Shown here: in pieces, positions 46,587 through 56,085 of the stretch
Layout: every line of letters begins with the position of its first letter
How positions within the stretch are numbered: the stretch's first letter is position 1
From: Paenibacillus paeoniae
Lineage (GTDB): Bacteria; Bacillota; Bacilli; Paenibacillales; Paenibacillaceae
Direction: 5' to 3'
NCBI RefSeq assembly: GCF_003388735.1
Contig: NZ_QUBQ01000004.1
Span: forward strand, 248,001-312,000
DNA length: 64,000 nucleotides
Made by a program: the position numbers and the translations under genes
Notes under the pieces: model-generated
The model's database searches: none
What the model was told of the DNA's origin: nothing
What the model saw: the letters and a program-made list of their open reading frames with translations, nothing else

Positions 46587-48013
46587 CAGGACGCAGCGTT
46601 CAAGTCTCTGATGAGAAGATAGAGGCATGGATTGCATCCAAGCAGCCAGAGATGATTGAAGCCATCAAGCAACTGGTGCGAGTACGCAGCGTGTACGAAG
46701 GCTTCGATCCTGGAGCGGAGCATCCGTTTGGCAGCGGCTGCGCAAAAGCCGTAGATGAAGCTCAGGACATTATCATTAGGGCTGGACTGCAAGCGGTCAA
46801 TCATGACTACTATGGTATTTCGGCTATTTATCCCGGCGCTAGCGAACAGAAGATCAGCTTTTTCTCCCATCTGGACGTTGTGCCAGAAGGAGAGGGCTGG
46901 TCATTCGATCCCTATGAGCCGTTCGAGCGGGATGGCTATCTGTACGGCCGTGGAGCCAGAGACAACAAAGCTGCGGCCGTTGGCGTGATCTATACACTGC
47001 AATTTTTCAAAGAACATCAAATCCCGCTCAAGCATACAATCGCCGCTTTTCTAGGCTGCAACGAGGAAGCCGGGATGCAGGATGTCCCTTATTACTTGCA
47101 GCAAGAAACCCCCGCCTTCTCCCTTGTTTCGGATGCCTACTTTCCGGTAGGCAACGGGGAGAAGGGCATATTGACAGCAGACTTTACTGCCGATATCACA
47201 GGCAGCAACTTGCTGGACTTCTATGGCGGCGAATTGTCCAACGTAATACCCAGTACGGCCAGAGCGACCTTAAGCGGCTTTACAGCTGAGCAGGTTCAAG
47301 CGGTGCTGGACGAGTCATTCATAGTTTCTTCTCATCCTCAAGGGGTAGTCATTGAAGCGGACGGCTTGGGCGGACATGCCGCATTCCCCGAAGGAACGAT
47401 AAATCCGATTCAGAAGCTGGCGGAGGCATTGCTCCGTCACGATCTGGTCACTGGAAGCGCCGCGCGCGCTGTTGCCTTTATTGCCTCAGCCTTTGCCGAC
47501 TATTATGGTCAGGGCCTGTCTATTGCATACGAGGACAAGGTGTCGGGCAAGACCACGCATGCAACTGGAATGGTCAGACTATCTAATGAAAGACTGATCG
47601 TGAATACGAATATCCGCTACGCAATTACGGCGAAATCGGATGAAATCGTAGAGAAATTGCGAGCCAAAGGTGCAGCATACGGATATGTATTGGGACATGT
47701 AGACGACAACCCACCCTATTATGTGTCCGAGGATGAACCTATTGTGCAGCAGTTGGCGGAATTAGCAAATGCCGTGCTGCAAACCGACCAGAAACCTTAT
47801 GTGATGGGAGGAGCTACACATGCACGCAAGCTGCCTCGTGCGGTAGCGTTTGGCCCTAGCCGCTCTGATCAAAGCAAGCCCTTTCCGCCTGGCAGAGGAG
47901 GGCCACATCAGCCGGATGAGGCTGTAAAGCTGCAAAATATTTGGGATGCTATAAAAGTATATATTCACGCGCTGCTGCTTCTGGACGAACTTGTGGAAGA
48001 AACAGTGGAGTAA
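46583..48013 (+). CDS. M20 family dipeptidase (PepV-like)
   Basis: 476 aa zinc peptidase. Metal-site stretches: FFSHLDVVPEG (His), GRGARDNKAA (Asp), LGCNEEAGMQD (catalytic Glu and metal Glu), and ATHARKLP (His). PepV-type enzymes cleave dipeptides or N-acyl amino acids. Last gene of the operon; may release methionine or cysteine from an imported conjugate (inference). Confidence 0.88.
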   Translation: MTGRSVQVSDEKIEAWIASKQPEMIEAIKQLVRVRSVYEGFDPGAEHPFGSGCAKAVDEAQDIIIRAGLQAVNHDYYGISAIYPGASEQKISFFSHLDVVPEGEGWSFDPYEPFERDGYLYGRGARDNKAAAVGVIYTLQFFKEHQIPLKHTIAAFLGCNEEAGMQDVPYYLQQETPAFSLVSDAYFPVGNGEKGILTADFTADITGSNLLDFYGGELSNVIPSTARATLSGFTAEQVQAVLDESFIVSSHPQGVVIEADGLGGHAAFPEGTINPIQKLAEALLRHDLVTGSAARAVAFIASAFADYYGQGLSIAYEDKVSGKTTHATGMVRLSNERLIVNTNIRYAITAKSDEIVEKLRAKGAAYGYVLGHVDDNPPYYVSEDEPIVQQLAELANAVLQTDQKPYVMGGATHARKLPRAVAFGPSRSDQSKPFPPGRGGPHQPDEAVKLQNIWDAIKVYIHALLLLDELVEETVE

Positions 48014-48033
48014 CGGAATACACCATCTGTAAG

Positions 48034-48063
48034 AGACGGAGCGAAACCTAGCTTCGTCTTTTT
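48034..48063 (+). terminator. terminator of the MetNIQ-M20 operon
   Basis: Stem of 9 bp with one G-T pair (48034-48042 with 48051-48059) followed by TTTTT. Confidence 0.8.
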
Positions 48064-48223
48064 GATCGTTCAACATGTTCAACGTGGGTCCGCGTTTCAT
48101 GTAGCTGTGAAAAGACTTAACTTTTCCGTTTCTTTATCCTTATAATGGTATCAGGTAAATGAACTTCCTTCGCTTACCCCCTGAATCGTACATAATCTCA
48201 CAATGGGAGGAGAGGTTCTAAAA

Positions 48224-50047
48224 ATGAGTGCTTATGATGTACATATCGGCAAGCTAATCAGTGGTAGAAGGAGCTTGGAGGGCAGCGGTAGTTATCTTCT
48301 CTGCACCACTGATAAGACAATCGTTGAGATAAATTCGGTTCAACCTGTAGAAGGTATCGTGGTGCGCGCCCAAGATTGGGAGGATGCTCTGTATGAGTTT
48401 TGCCTATCTGCTATAGACGAGTATATAGCAGAAGGAAACAACAAAGAGGTGTACACCTTCTCCATCTATACGGATACCTATCACGGAAGCTATATTATCT
48501 ATATCAACAATCAGGAGAGCTTGAACCATAGTGTGGAGGAAGCCTTCGCCCACGATCGCCAGAAGGATCTGGAAAGCGGCAATAAACGCCATCATACAAC
48601 CCGCGAGGAGCTCTATGAGCAATTCAAATACGGAGAAGGTGATTACCCCTTCATGTATGATAATACCGGGGAGCGTTTGGAGAAGTGGCTAAGCATATAC
48701 TCCTGCATCACTTCGGAGGACCATCATTATCTGGATATCGAGCAAAACTATATAGTGGAGAAAGAGCTCGTCGACTCTCAATTATTCCTGATTGCTATTC
48801 AAGTCATTCATCGCTTGCAAGCTGACTTCCAGCAGTTGGATCGAACTGATGATTTTATCGCCTATGTCTCTGCCGCGGACGGCGTAGGCGGCGATTATCT
48901 GACAACCAGTCAATTGGTTCGGAGATGCGTCAGCGAGGAGCAGCTATACAAAGTGATGCCAGACGTCGAAGAGAGGGATCGAGCTTTCCGGGAAGCCGTA
49001 AAAACTGTGCAACAGCAACATCTCTCTGAGCAGGTTCGACATTGGGTGACGGTGATCGAGAAGGGAGAATTCGGCGAGGGCAGTCCGTACAGCTTTTGGA
49101 AAACCGATTATGAGGCGTATGAACAGTTGATTGAACTCGGCGTGGCAGCTCTGCCATGCATACAGGAGCATTTGAACGGCGAGCTTGATCAGGATACAAG
49201 ACTCATTCTGGAGACAGTGCTGTATGATCTGAGCGAGCGGTTCGTTCAAGAGGATACCCTGACTTTGAAACAAACCTTCGGAGAAGTGGATATCGCTATA
49301 AAGGAGATGCGGGCCGTGCTTGCGGAACTGCGGAAGCAAGACCCTGACGATTACACCCCATACCCCTCGAACCTGCTAAGTGATGCCGAGGAGGAGATCC
49401 TGCGTGCCGTTACAGACAAGTGGCGTCTGCCAGACCAATATATCTATTTTCTAAATCATTATGTGCCGGAATTTGTGACTTGGAGCACCGGCGACTATAT
49501 GAACTTGGAGATTTTCGGCGCTAAAGACCTTGAGCAAGGGCAATGGGGATATAGTCAGAACCCTGACACGAAAGAAGTTTTGGACGAATGGCCAAGCAGC
49601 TATCTGGTTATTGCCAGCGATGAAGGCGACCCCTACTGCATAGATCTGTCCAGAGGAGACATGGTCATCTATTCGGCGGAGCATGGCACCGGAACTTGGG
49701 ATTTTGACGTCGCGTACGACAGTCTTGCCGAGTTTCTCCGCAGTGTCTTGCTGCCTTCTCGCAGCGATTTAGAGTGGGATACAAGCGATTCCACTTCATA
49801 CACCTACTACAACCTATTCATTACGGGTGAGGGCAGCCAAAAAGTAAAAACGCTAGCGTTCATCAAAAAGAAGTTCGCCTGCGATTATGCGCAAGCAAGA
49901 GCGTATATGGAGTCACTGCCGTTACTCGTCTATAAGGGAATTGATCTGGGGGCCGAGAAGATAGAGACTCAACTGAAGGAAATCGGCGCCGATTATGAGA
50001 AGCGTCAGATTAGCTTGGCGGAGTTCATTGTAGACGATCCCTCCTGA
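48224..50047 (+). CDS. multi-domain protein: DUF4303-like, SMI1/KNR4-like, L7/L12-tail-like
   Basis: 607 aa, cytoplasmic. Three parts visible. Residues about 1-180 resemble DUF4303 (DALYEFCLSAIDEYI, YTFSIYTDTYHGSY). A middle-to-late region (about 400-510, LPDQYIYFLNHYVPEFVTW to FDVAYDSLAEFLR) looks like SMI1/KNR4. The final ~60 residues (QKVKTLAFIKKKFACDYAQA and beyond) resemble the C-terminal domain of ribosomal protein L7/L12. SMI1 and DUF4303 proteins often protect against polymorphic toxins, so an immunity or ribosome-linked role is possible. ATG 48224 has GGAGGAGAGG upstream; ATG 48203 would place that site inside the gene. Confidence 0.75.
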   Translation: MSAYDVHIGKLISGRRSLEGSGSYLLCTTDKTIVEINSVQPVEGIVVRAQDWEDALYEFCLSAIDEYIAEGNNKEVYTFSIYTDTYHGSYIIYINNQESLNHSVEEAFAHDRQKDLESGNKRHHTTREELYEQFKYGEGDYPFMYDNTGERLEKWLSIYSCITSEDHHYLDIEQNYIVEKELVDSQLFLIAIQVIHRLQADFQQLDRTDDFIAYVSAADGVGGDYLTTSQLVRRCVSEEQLYKVMPDVEERDRAFREAVKTVQQQHLSEQVRHWVTVIEKGEFGEGSPYSFWKTDYEAYEQLIELGVAALPCIQEHLNGELDQDTRLILETVLYDLSERFVQEDTLTLKQTFGEVDIAIKEMRAVLAELRKQDPDDYTPYPSNLLSDAEEEILRAVTDKWRLPDQYIYFLNHYVPEFVTWSTGDYMNLEIFGAKDLEQGQWGYSQNPDTKEVLDEWPSSYLVIASDEGDPYCIDLSRGDMVIYSAEHGTGTWDFDVAYDSLAEFLRSVLLPSRSDLEWDTSDSTSYTYYNLFITGEGSQKVKTLAFIKKKFACDYAQARAYMESLPLLVYKGIDLGAEKIETQLKEIGADYEKRQISLAEFIVDDPS

Positions 50048-50135
50048 CACTCTTATTACACGAGCAGAATCGATGACTATCATTCAGCGTTTGCCAGACT
50101 CAGCGAAGCTCAACTGAACCAAACCCTTCACACAA

Positions 50136-50177
50136 AAAAACCTTCAAAATCGCCAGTTGGCGAAATTGAAGGTTTTT
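50136..50177. terminator. bidirectional rho-independent terminator
   Basis: Stem AAAAACCTTCAA (50136-50147) with 50166-50177 plus an inner CGCCA/TGGCG stem, A-run before and T-run after. Serves both convergent genes. Confidence 0.9.
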
Positions 50178-50232
50178 ACTATCCAATACTCACAGGATAA
50201 AGGCTGTTTGACATCATAATCATAAAAGTGAA

Positions 50233-51732
50233 TTAGACCGGTTGCAGTTCACGGTTTAAACGAAGCGTCTGTGCTGATGTAGCATGAACTTCCTCAAGCA
50301 GCGCAGGGTTACCTAACAAGGATTCGCCATAAGAAGGAATCATCCCTTTGAGCTTAGGCTCCCACTCCTTGATATGCTGCGGGAAGCATTTGTTCAATAC
50401 TTCAAGCATAACGGATACTGCAGTCGATGCGCCTGGAGATGCTCCAAGCAAGGCAGCAATCGAGCCATCAGCAGCACTTACCACTTCCGTACCGAATTGA
50501 AGTGTACCTTTGCCGCCAGCTACTGTATCTTTGATAACCTGTACGCGTTGCCCTGCGACGACCAAATCCCAATCCTCGATCTTCGCGTTAGGGATAAACT
50601 CGCGCAGCTCTTCCATGCGCTTCTCCTTAGACAAGAGAACTTGCTCGATCAAATATTTGGTCAGCGACATATTTTTGGCGCCTGCTGCCAACATGGTGAA
50701 GAGATTGTTCGGTTTGACAGAAGTAATCAGATCGAACATAGAACCCGTCTTCAAAAACTTCGGCGAGAAGCCGGCAAAAGGACCGAAGAGCAAGGATTTC
50801 TTATTATCGATAAAGCGAGTGTCCAGATGCGGTACGGACATTGGAGGAGCGCCGACCTTCGCTTTGCCGTATACTTTGGCATGGTGCTGCGCAACAACCT
50901 CCGGATTTTTGCAAACCATGAAGATGCCGCTTACCGGGAAGCCGCCCATTTGCTTTCCTTCAGGAATGCCGGATTTTTGCAACAGATGCAAGCTTCCGCC
51001 GCCGCCGCCGATGAATACGAACTTCGCGGTATGATGCTCGACCGTACCACTGGCTTCATTGCGTACTTTCAAATCCCAAGCGCCATCGCTCGTGCGTTTC
51101 ATATTGTTTACACTATGCTTGTATTTAATATCTACGTTTTTACTCTTCAAATAGTCAAACATCATGCGCGTTAAAGCGCCAAAGTTAACGTCCGTACCCG
51201 AGTCGATTTTGGTAGCTGCGACCGCTTCGTTGGCATCGCGATTTTGCATAATGAGCGGAATCCACTCCATCAGCTTTTTCGGATCCTCGGAATATTCCAT
51301 TCCTTTGAACAATGGATTAGCGGACATCGCCTCATAACGCTTCTTCAAGAATGAAACATTTTTCTCTCCTTGGACTAAGCTCATATGCGGCAAGGGCATA
51401 ATAAAGTCCTGGGGATTACGCAACAGCTTGTTGTGAACAAGATAAGACCAGAACTGCATGGAAACTTGGAATTGCTCATTAATCTGAATCGCTTTGCTAA
51501 TATCTACAGAACCGTCCTTCTTCTCGGACGTGTAGTTAAGCTCGCACAGAGCCGCATGACCAGTTCCCGCATTATTCCACTCGTTCGAGCTTTCCTCGCC
51601 TGCGCTTGGGAGCTTCTCAAACACAGTGATTTTCCAGCCGGGGACCAATTCCTTGAGCAATGCCCCCAAAGTCGCACTCATGATTCCAGCACCAATTAAG
51701 ATAACGTCTGATTTGGTTTGTTTGTCACCCAT
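50233..51732 (-). CDS. mqo: malate:quinone oxidoreductase
   Basis: 499 aa FAD enzyme oxidising malate to oxaloacetate and passing electrons to quinones at the inner membrane face. Seen: [21 protein letters not shown] (FAD dinucleotide site), [39 protein letters not shown], and the C-terminal [18 protein letters not shown], all typical of Mqo. ATG 51732 has GGCGG near; the upstream 7 residues lack support. Confidence 0.94.
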   Translation of the reverse strand: MGDKQTKSDVILIGAGIMSATLGALLKELVPGWKITVFEKLPSAGEESSNEWNNAGTGHAALCELNYTSEKKDGSVDISKAIQINEQFQVSMQFWSYLVHNKLLRNPQDFIMPLPHMSLVQGEKNVSFLKKRYEAMSANPLFKGMEYSEDPKKLMEWIPLIMQNRDANEAVAATKIDSGTDVNFGALTRMMFDYLKSKNVDIKYKHSVNNMKRTSDGAWDLKVRNEASGTVEHHTAKFVFIGGGGGSLHLLQKSGIPEGKQMGGFPVSGIFMVCKNPEVVAQHHAKVYGKAKVGAPPMSVPHLDTRFIDNKKSLLFGPFAGFSPKFLKTGSMFDLITSVKPNNLFTMLAAGAKNMSLTKYLIEQVLLSKEKRMEELREFIPNAKIEDWDLVVAGQRVQVIKDTVAGGKGTLQFGTEVVSAADGSIAALLGASPGASTAVSVMLEVLNKCFPQHIKEWEPKLKGMIPSYGESLLGNPALLEEVHATSAQTLRLNRELQPV

Positions 51733-52131
51733 TTTTACCGCCCTTACACGCAATTATTTAAAGAAAAGATGTAAGTCCTCCCCGCTCAAGTCCATAGCAA
51801 AGCAGGGTGCGACACAGTCACGCACCTTTTCTAAATGAACGAATAACCCGAATAACGTACATATTCTGAATTTAATATATATCCTATTATATGATAGTTA
51901 GAGGGTATTTGAAAGCCGTTAAATTTTAGTGTCGCAACCCTGTTGCTGTTAAGTGGGGAGAATGCTTCCTATAGCTCACTATATGCTGGGGCTTTAACAT
52001 TGGTTTGGCATTCTATGTGCAAATGAGCATACTGAGCTGTAAAATAAAAAACTGCAAGATCGCAACCGGCGTGGTCATGCGATCTTGCAGTTTCTGTGTT
52101 TCTATAGCTTACGCGCTGCCTTCTATCTCTC
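51733..52131. other. 399 bp gene-free stretch upstream of mqo
   Basis: AT-rich near 51850-51930, probably holding the mqo promoter, then a terminator hairpin at 52049-52093. I see no small gene or RNA otherwise. Confidence 0.6.
52049..52093. terminator. terminator of the ECF sigma/anti-sigma operon
   Basis: A perfect 16 bp stem (52049-52064 with 52078-52093) with an A-run that becomes a T-run on the minus strand, 39 bp after the last minus-strand stop. Confidence 0.9.
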
Positions 52132-52974
52132 TTATTGTTGCGGAGCCATATTATTGTAGATGCGTGTTGCCGTTACTTTGCCTGTGTCTACATCCTCCGC
52201 TGTATAGCCGGATACGAAGTTGCCCACTTTGAACTCTTTCTGCAGCAGATCGTCGGAAGGCTCAGCCGCTGTTGGTCCCGGGATACCAAGCATTGTGTCC
52301 GGCGTTACTGTTACCCACAGATTGCCTACTTTAAAGCTTTGGCCATCAGGGCTTACTTCTGTAATTTGGCCGTCAATGTTAACCATTGCTTTGCCTGTAG
52401 TCGGAGGGCTGACTGCCTCTTCCTTCTGTGGGAGCATATTGTTGTAGATCACGTCTGCCGTTACTTTGCCAGTGCTTACATCTTGAGAAGTGTAGCCGGC
52501 CACAATGTTCCCCACTTTAAATTCCTTCTGCAGCAGCTCTTCGGATGGTGCTGTTGCAGTAGGCTCGCTGCTGCCTAGCTTTGTTTGATCCGTAACCGCT
52601 ACCCACAGGTCGCCGATTTTGAAGCTTTTGCCGTCTGCGCTAACTTCTGAAATGACACCCTCAATGTTAACAGCTACTTTAGCTGTAGTTGGAGGTTGGG
52701 AAATGGTCGTAGGAGGTTGAATTGGCAGAGTAGGCGCCTTCTGGTTTGTTGCGATCAGACTGACGGATAATACCGCACATGCTGCAATCCCGATTGTCCA
52801 ACCTGTTACTGTTCTTTTCTTTGCTCTTTCCATTTTTACCCGCTCCTTTGTATGGTTGCTATGTGTTTGTGTTGATTTGTCTATTTCGGACTTTAGCTTC
52901 TCGTACGTTGCCTCTTTAAAATTCTCACTTGTTTTCACACGGGACATCGCGGACTTATAGACAGACTTCTTCAT
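52132..52974 (-). CDS. membrane protein with two tandem beta domains, probable anti-sigma factor
   Basis: 280 aa. About 60 cytoplasmic residues, one membrane helix (about 60-78, GWTIGIAACAVLSVSLIAT), a proline/threonine linker, and two homologous ~80-residue repeats: each has a (V/I)(N)I(E/D)G-I(S/T)EVS start, a DLWV/NLWV core, LLQKEFKVGN and a closing TGKVTA-YNNM-PQ. These resemble DUF5666-type beta domains. It follows and overlaps an ECF sigma gene by 20 nt, the standard place for an anti-sigma. Start ATG 52974 has GGAGG 8 nt upstream. Confidence 0.8.
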   Translation of the reverse strand: MKKSVYKSAMSRVKTSENFKEATYEKLKSEIDKSTQTHSNHTKERVKMERAKKRTVTGWTIGIAACAVLSVSLIATNQKAPTLPIQPPTTISQPPTTAKVAVNIEGVISEVSADGKSFKIGDLWVAVTDQTKLGSSEPTATAPSEELLQKEFKVGNIVAGYTSQDVSTGKVTADVIYNNMLPQKEEAVSPPTTGKAMVNIDGQITEVSPDGQSFKVGNLWVTVTPDTMLGIPGPTAAEPSDDLLQKEFKVGNFVSGYTAEDVDTGKVTATRIYNNMAPQQ

Positions 52975-53452
52975 CCTCCAGGCCTCCAATCTTTTCTTTT
53001 AAGATAAGGCGTCCTCTTGCAAGCCATGTTCCAACCGTTGCCGACTTGGACCCCATGATAGCTGCAATTTCCTGGATAGAATATCCTTCGTAGTAGTGCA
53101 GATGAATCGGAATTCGATACTTCTTGTCCAAAGCCAGCACGGCATGCAAAACTTCATTTTCTTCCTCAGGGAGGTAGCTTAAGTCTTCGGGAACAGGATT
53201 CCTGCTTTTGAACCATCCGGTTTTCAGCATATTTTTGCTTTTATTAATGGTTGTTCGAATCAACCATGCTTTTTCATGTTCACCGCTTTGAAATACGGGA
53301 CGCTTCTGCAAATAGGCGAGGAAGACTTCTTGCGCCACTTCCTCTGCGTCAGCGATATTTTTCAAATACGTAAAAGCAATCTTAATCATGCTTTGCGAAT
53401 ATAGATCCAAGGCCCGCCGTACAGATTCATTGAGCTCATATGAATTGTACAC
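52955..53452 (-). CDS. ECF RNA polymerase sigma factor
   Basis: 165 aa. Region 2 (MIKIAFTYLKNIADAEEVAQ, EVFLAYLQ), a linker, and region 4 (YRIPIHLHYYEGYSIQEIAA, IMGSKSATVGTWLARGRLIL). Start GTG 53452 is placed 8 nt after AAAGGAGG; the upstream GTG at 53470 would put that site inside the gene. It pairs with the downstream membrane protein. Confidence 0.9.
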   Translation of the reverse strand: MYNSYELNESVRRALDLYSQSMIKIAFTYLKNIADAEEVAQEVFLAYLQKRPVFQSGEHEKAWLIRTTINKSKNMLKTGWFKSRNPVPEDLSYLPEEENEVLHAVLALDKKYRIPIHLHYYEGYSIQEIAAIMGSKSATVGTWLARGRLILKEKIGGLEDEEVCL

Positions 53453-53670
53453 CTCAGCACCTCCTTTCACTTTAAATACAACTGAGGAGGCCCATATTTT
53501 TCACGGCGCCGATATTTTTTTATCATTGGGCTTTTTTAATGGATTTAAACCGAGCCAAAGAATAGTAACAACTTAAAGTAAGAGACCGCCTGCAAGACAG
53601 ACGCCGTTACCAGGTCAGATGTCCCTACATAGGAATAAACCATTGATATCAGCTCATTCCCTAAACGAGG

Positions 53671-55047
53671 ATGGTGGATATATTGGCACAAAACCGCAGA
53701 AAGGCGGGGACACGCTTAACCGGAAGGATTGTACGACCGGGAAACCCGTCTTACCGTACAGCCAGGTTGGAGTTCAACAGACGCTTCTCCAAATTTCCGA
53801 GGGTCATTGTTTTCTGTAGACGAACAGAAGATGTTATTCATGCCGTCAAATGGGCTCGCGAGCGGGGCGTGCGACTACGAGTACGCAGCGGCAGGCATAG
53901 CTATGAGGGATTCTCTTCGGTAAATGGCGGGATGATTATCGATGTGAGCGAGATGAACAAAGTTAAGGTGGATCGCAAGCGGATGATAGCCCATGTGCAA
54001 ACAGGCAACCCTCTCGCACGCGTGTATAGAAAGCTGTGGGAGAAGAGAGTGGCGCTGCCAGCCGGAACTGCACCCGACGTAGGCGTCGGCGGGCTGGCGC
54101 TGGGAGGCGGAATTGGTCTTCTATCGCGGAAATACGGCCTCACCTGCGATAATCTGCAACAAGTGAAAATGGTAGTGGCATCAGGACGATTTGGAGCAAA
54201 GACGATTATGGCCAATAAGAAAAAACATTCCGATTTGCTCTGGGCATCACGAGGCGGCGGTGGGGGAAATTTTGGGGTGGCTACAGCCTATACGTTCCGG
54301 ATACGGCCAATTAAGACGGTGTCCATCTACAGCATCACCTGGAGATGGCGCGATCTGGAGAAGGTATTTCCCGCTTGGCAGCGCTGGGCGCCTTCCGTCA
54401 CGAACCGCTTAACTTCAACCATTGAAGTAGCTTCGCGACAGGTCGGAACGATCGAGTCTACCGGGCAGCTGCTCGGTAGCGCTAGCGAATTGCAGCGATT
54501 AATACGGCCTTTGCTTCGAAGTGGAACGCCGGTGAAGGTTATGGTGCGAACCGTGCCTTTTATTGAGGCTACCCGCTTCTTCGCCGCAGCTGATCTCAAT
54601 CTGGAACCGAAATTTAAAATTACAGGGGCTTATGGGTTTCAGCCTTTGCCTCGTGAAGGTGTACAAATCATTCGAGAATTCCTATCCAAAGCACCGAACA
54701 GACATTCATCCGTGTGGTGTCAAAGCTTAGGAGGAGCAGGAAGCGCGGTGAGCCGGGTATCTCCGACCGCAACGGCCTATCCGCATCGGAAGGCAGAGAC
54801 GATCTACGAGCTGTCGGCAAGATGGAGAAACGACGACGAGCAGCTGCGAAATATTCGATGGGTAAAAAGGTTTCGAAGAGCTCTACATCCTTTTGTTAAG
54901 GGGGACTATGTAAACTTCCCCGATCTGCAGATCAAGAACTGGCCAAAAGCGTATTACGGTGTCAATTTTGCCCGATTAAAACAGGTGAAGCAGAAGTATG
55001 ATCCTCATAATGTGTTTCGGTTTGCCCAGAGTATTCCAGTCAAATAA
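53671..55047 (+). CDS. FAD-linked oxidase with berberine-bridge C-terminus
   Basis: 458 aa. FAD-binding PCMH domain (VRLRVRSGRHSYEGFSSVNG, with the histidine that takes FAD) and CDNLQQVKMV with the cysteine used for the second covalent FAD bond in bicovalent oxidases; APDVGVGGLALGGGIGLLSR; BBE motif YYGVNFARLKQVKQKYDPHNVF at the end (two halves). Such enzymes oxidise sugars or alcohols with oxygen. No signal peptide. ATG 53671 follows ACGAGG with no spacing; TTG 53683 is an alternative start. Confidence 0.88.
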   Translation: MVDILAQNRRKAGTRLTGRIVRPGNPSYRTARLEFNRRFSKFPRVIVFCRRTEDVIHAVKWARERGVRLRVRSGRHSYEGFSSVNGGMIIDVSEMNKVKVDRKRMIAHVQTGNPLARVYRKLWEKRVALPAGTAPDVGVGGLALGGGIGLLSRKYGLTCDNLQQVKMVVASGRFGAKTIMANKKKHSDLLWASRGGGGGNFGVATAYTFRIRPIKTVSIYSITWRWRDLEKVFPAWQRWAPSVTNRLTSTIEVASRQVGTIESTGQLLGSASELQRLIRPLLRSGTPVKVMVRTVPFIEATRFFAAADLNLEPKFKITGAYGFQPLPREGVQIIREFLSKAPNRHSSVWCQSLGGAGSAVSRVSPTATAYPHRKAETIYELSARWRNDDEQLRNIRWVKRFRRALHPFVKGDYVNFPDLQIKNWPKAYYGVNFARLKQVKQKYDPHNVFRFAQSIPVK

Positions 55048-55118
55048 CGCATTGAAGTGAACCATTCCAACAGGGAACGATTTATGTGAGGGTAAAAACA
55101 GTGCGAAGATACGATTCG

Positions 55119-55545
55119 TTATACTGACCTCGCCGCATTCATCTGATCTAGCCCCGGCTGTTCAATCGGGAAGTGACCTGCGCCCTCTAACTCCACATAT
55201 TGCTTTGCGCATGCCAGATTATCATAGAATGGTTGGCTGAAGCGATACAGTGTCATAGGGTCTATTAGGTGGCATATCCGGCGACACGACCTCATAACCG
55301 GATTGTTGCAGTTTTCGCGCATAAGGAGCCAGCAGCCTGCCATTGCCCCCGGCCTCATGAATGCAAATAACCTTTAATTTTGCATCGGGGACGGGCATAC
55401 GGTCCAAGTGAATATGAACTTCGTTCCATACCATCCATTCTTCTTTAGGCAACTGACTATCTGTTACCCTCATTTCTTCTGGAAAGTACTTTTGATATTG
55501 CTTCCAATAGGTCACGGTTTGATTATAGGTGTGCTGTCTCTTCAT
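55119..55545 (-). pseudogene. alpha/beta hydrolase, internally deleted
   Basis: The N-terminal part (KLKVICIHEAGGNGRLLAPY, an oxyanion-type region) and the C-terminal part (YVELEGAGHFPIEQPGLDQM with the usual terminal histidine) are both present but in different frames, and the middle including the nucleophile serine is gone. The break is near 55270. Confidence 0.8.
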
Positions 55546-55605
55546 AGATGTATAGTTCCTTTCTCTCCATTCGCCGTGATACACGTCCCAGTTGCTCCAA
55601 CTTTG

Positions 55606-56025
55606 CTATCGACCTTCGTACTCCACGCTTGTAAGGAGAACTACCGGGGAATCAGACTCTACATCTGCCTTGTCAAATTGGAATAATTCTTCGTTAATCG
55701 AACCATAAGGCGAATCGCTGCCTGATACGAGAATAATGGAATTGTAGGGCTTAATGGATTCATTGATCGTGGCTGGCAGCCCATTAACGAATGAATCATC
55801 AGGAACATACTCCGACTTCAAGTATTGGATAAAAGCGAGCTGTTCTTCCTCATCGTTCAAATGATGAATCTCCATAAAATCTTCGTCGATCCCGTCAGAG
55901 CCTATGCTATCCTCAAAATCCGAAAGAAGCGCATCTCCATCCTCGTCGTACAAGGTCTCAACAAATGCAGCCAATTCGTCCTCAGAGGAGAAATGGGCTC
56001 CCCACACGGTCACTATATGTCTCAT
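55606..56025 (-). CDS. Imm22-family immunity-like protein
   Basis: 139 aa acidic protein. The start (HIVTVWGAHFSSEDELAAFV, then ETLYDEDG) fits immunity protein 22 of polymorphic toxin systems. No toxin gene is nearby. ATG 56025 is preferred over GTG 56031. Confidence 0.75.
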   Translation of the reverse strand: MRHIVTVWGAHFSSEDELAAFVETLYDEDGDALLSDFEDSIGSDGIDEDFMEIHHLNDEEEQLAFIQYLKSEYVPDDSFVNGLPATINESIKPYNSIILVSGSDSPYGSINEELFQFDKADVESDSPVVLLTSVEYEGR

Positions 56026-56085
56026 CTCCACTCACCAACCTGTCTTCAGAGTAAGCGCTGCTTATTTGAATTTCTTTCACTACCC

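Noticed and set aside
50374..51174. 266-codon open frame opposite mqo
   Set aside because: Mqo motifs on the minus strand are clear; this frame has none and no ribosome site.
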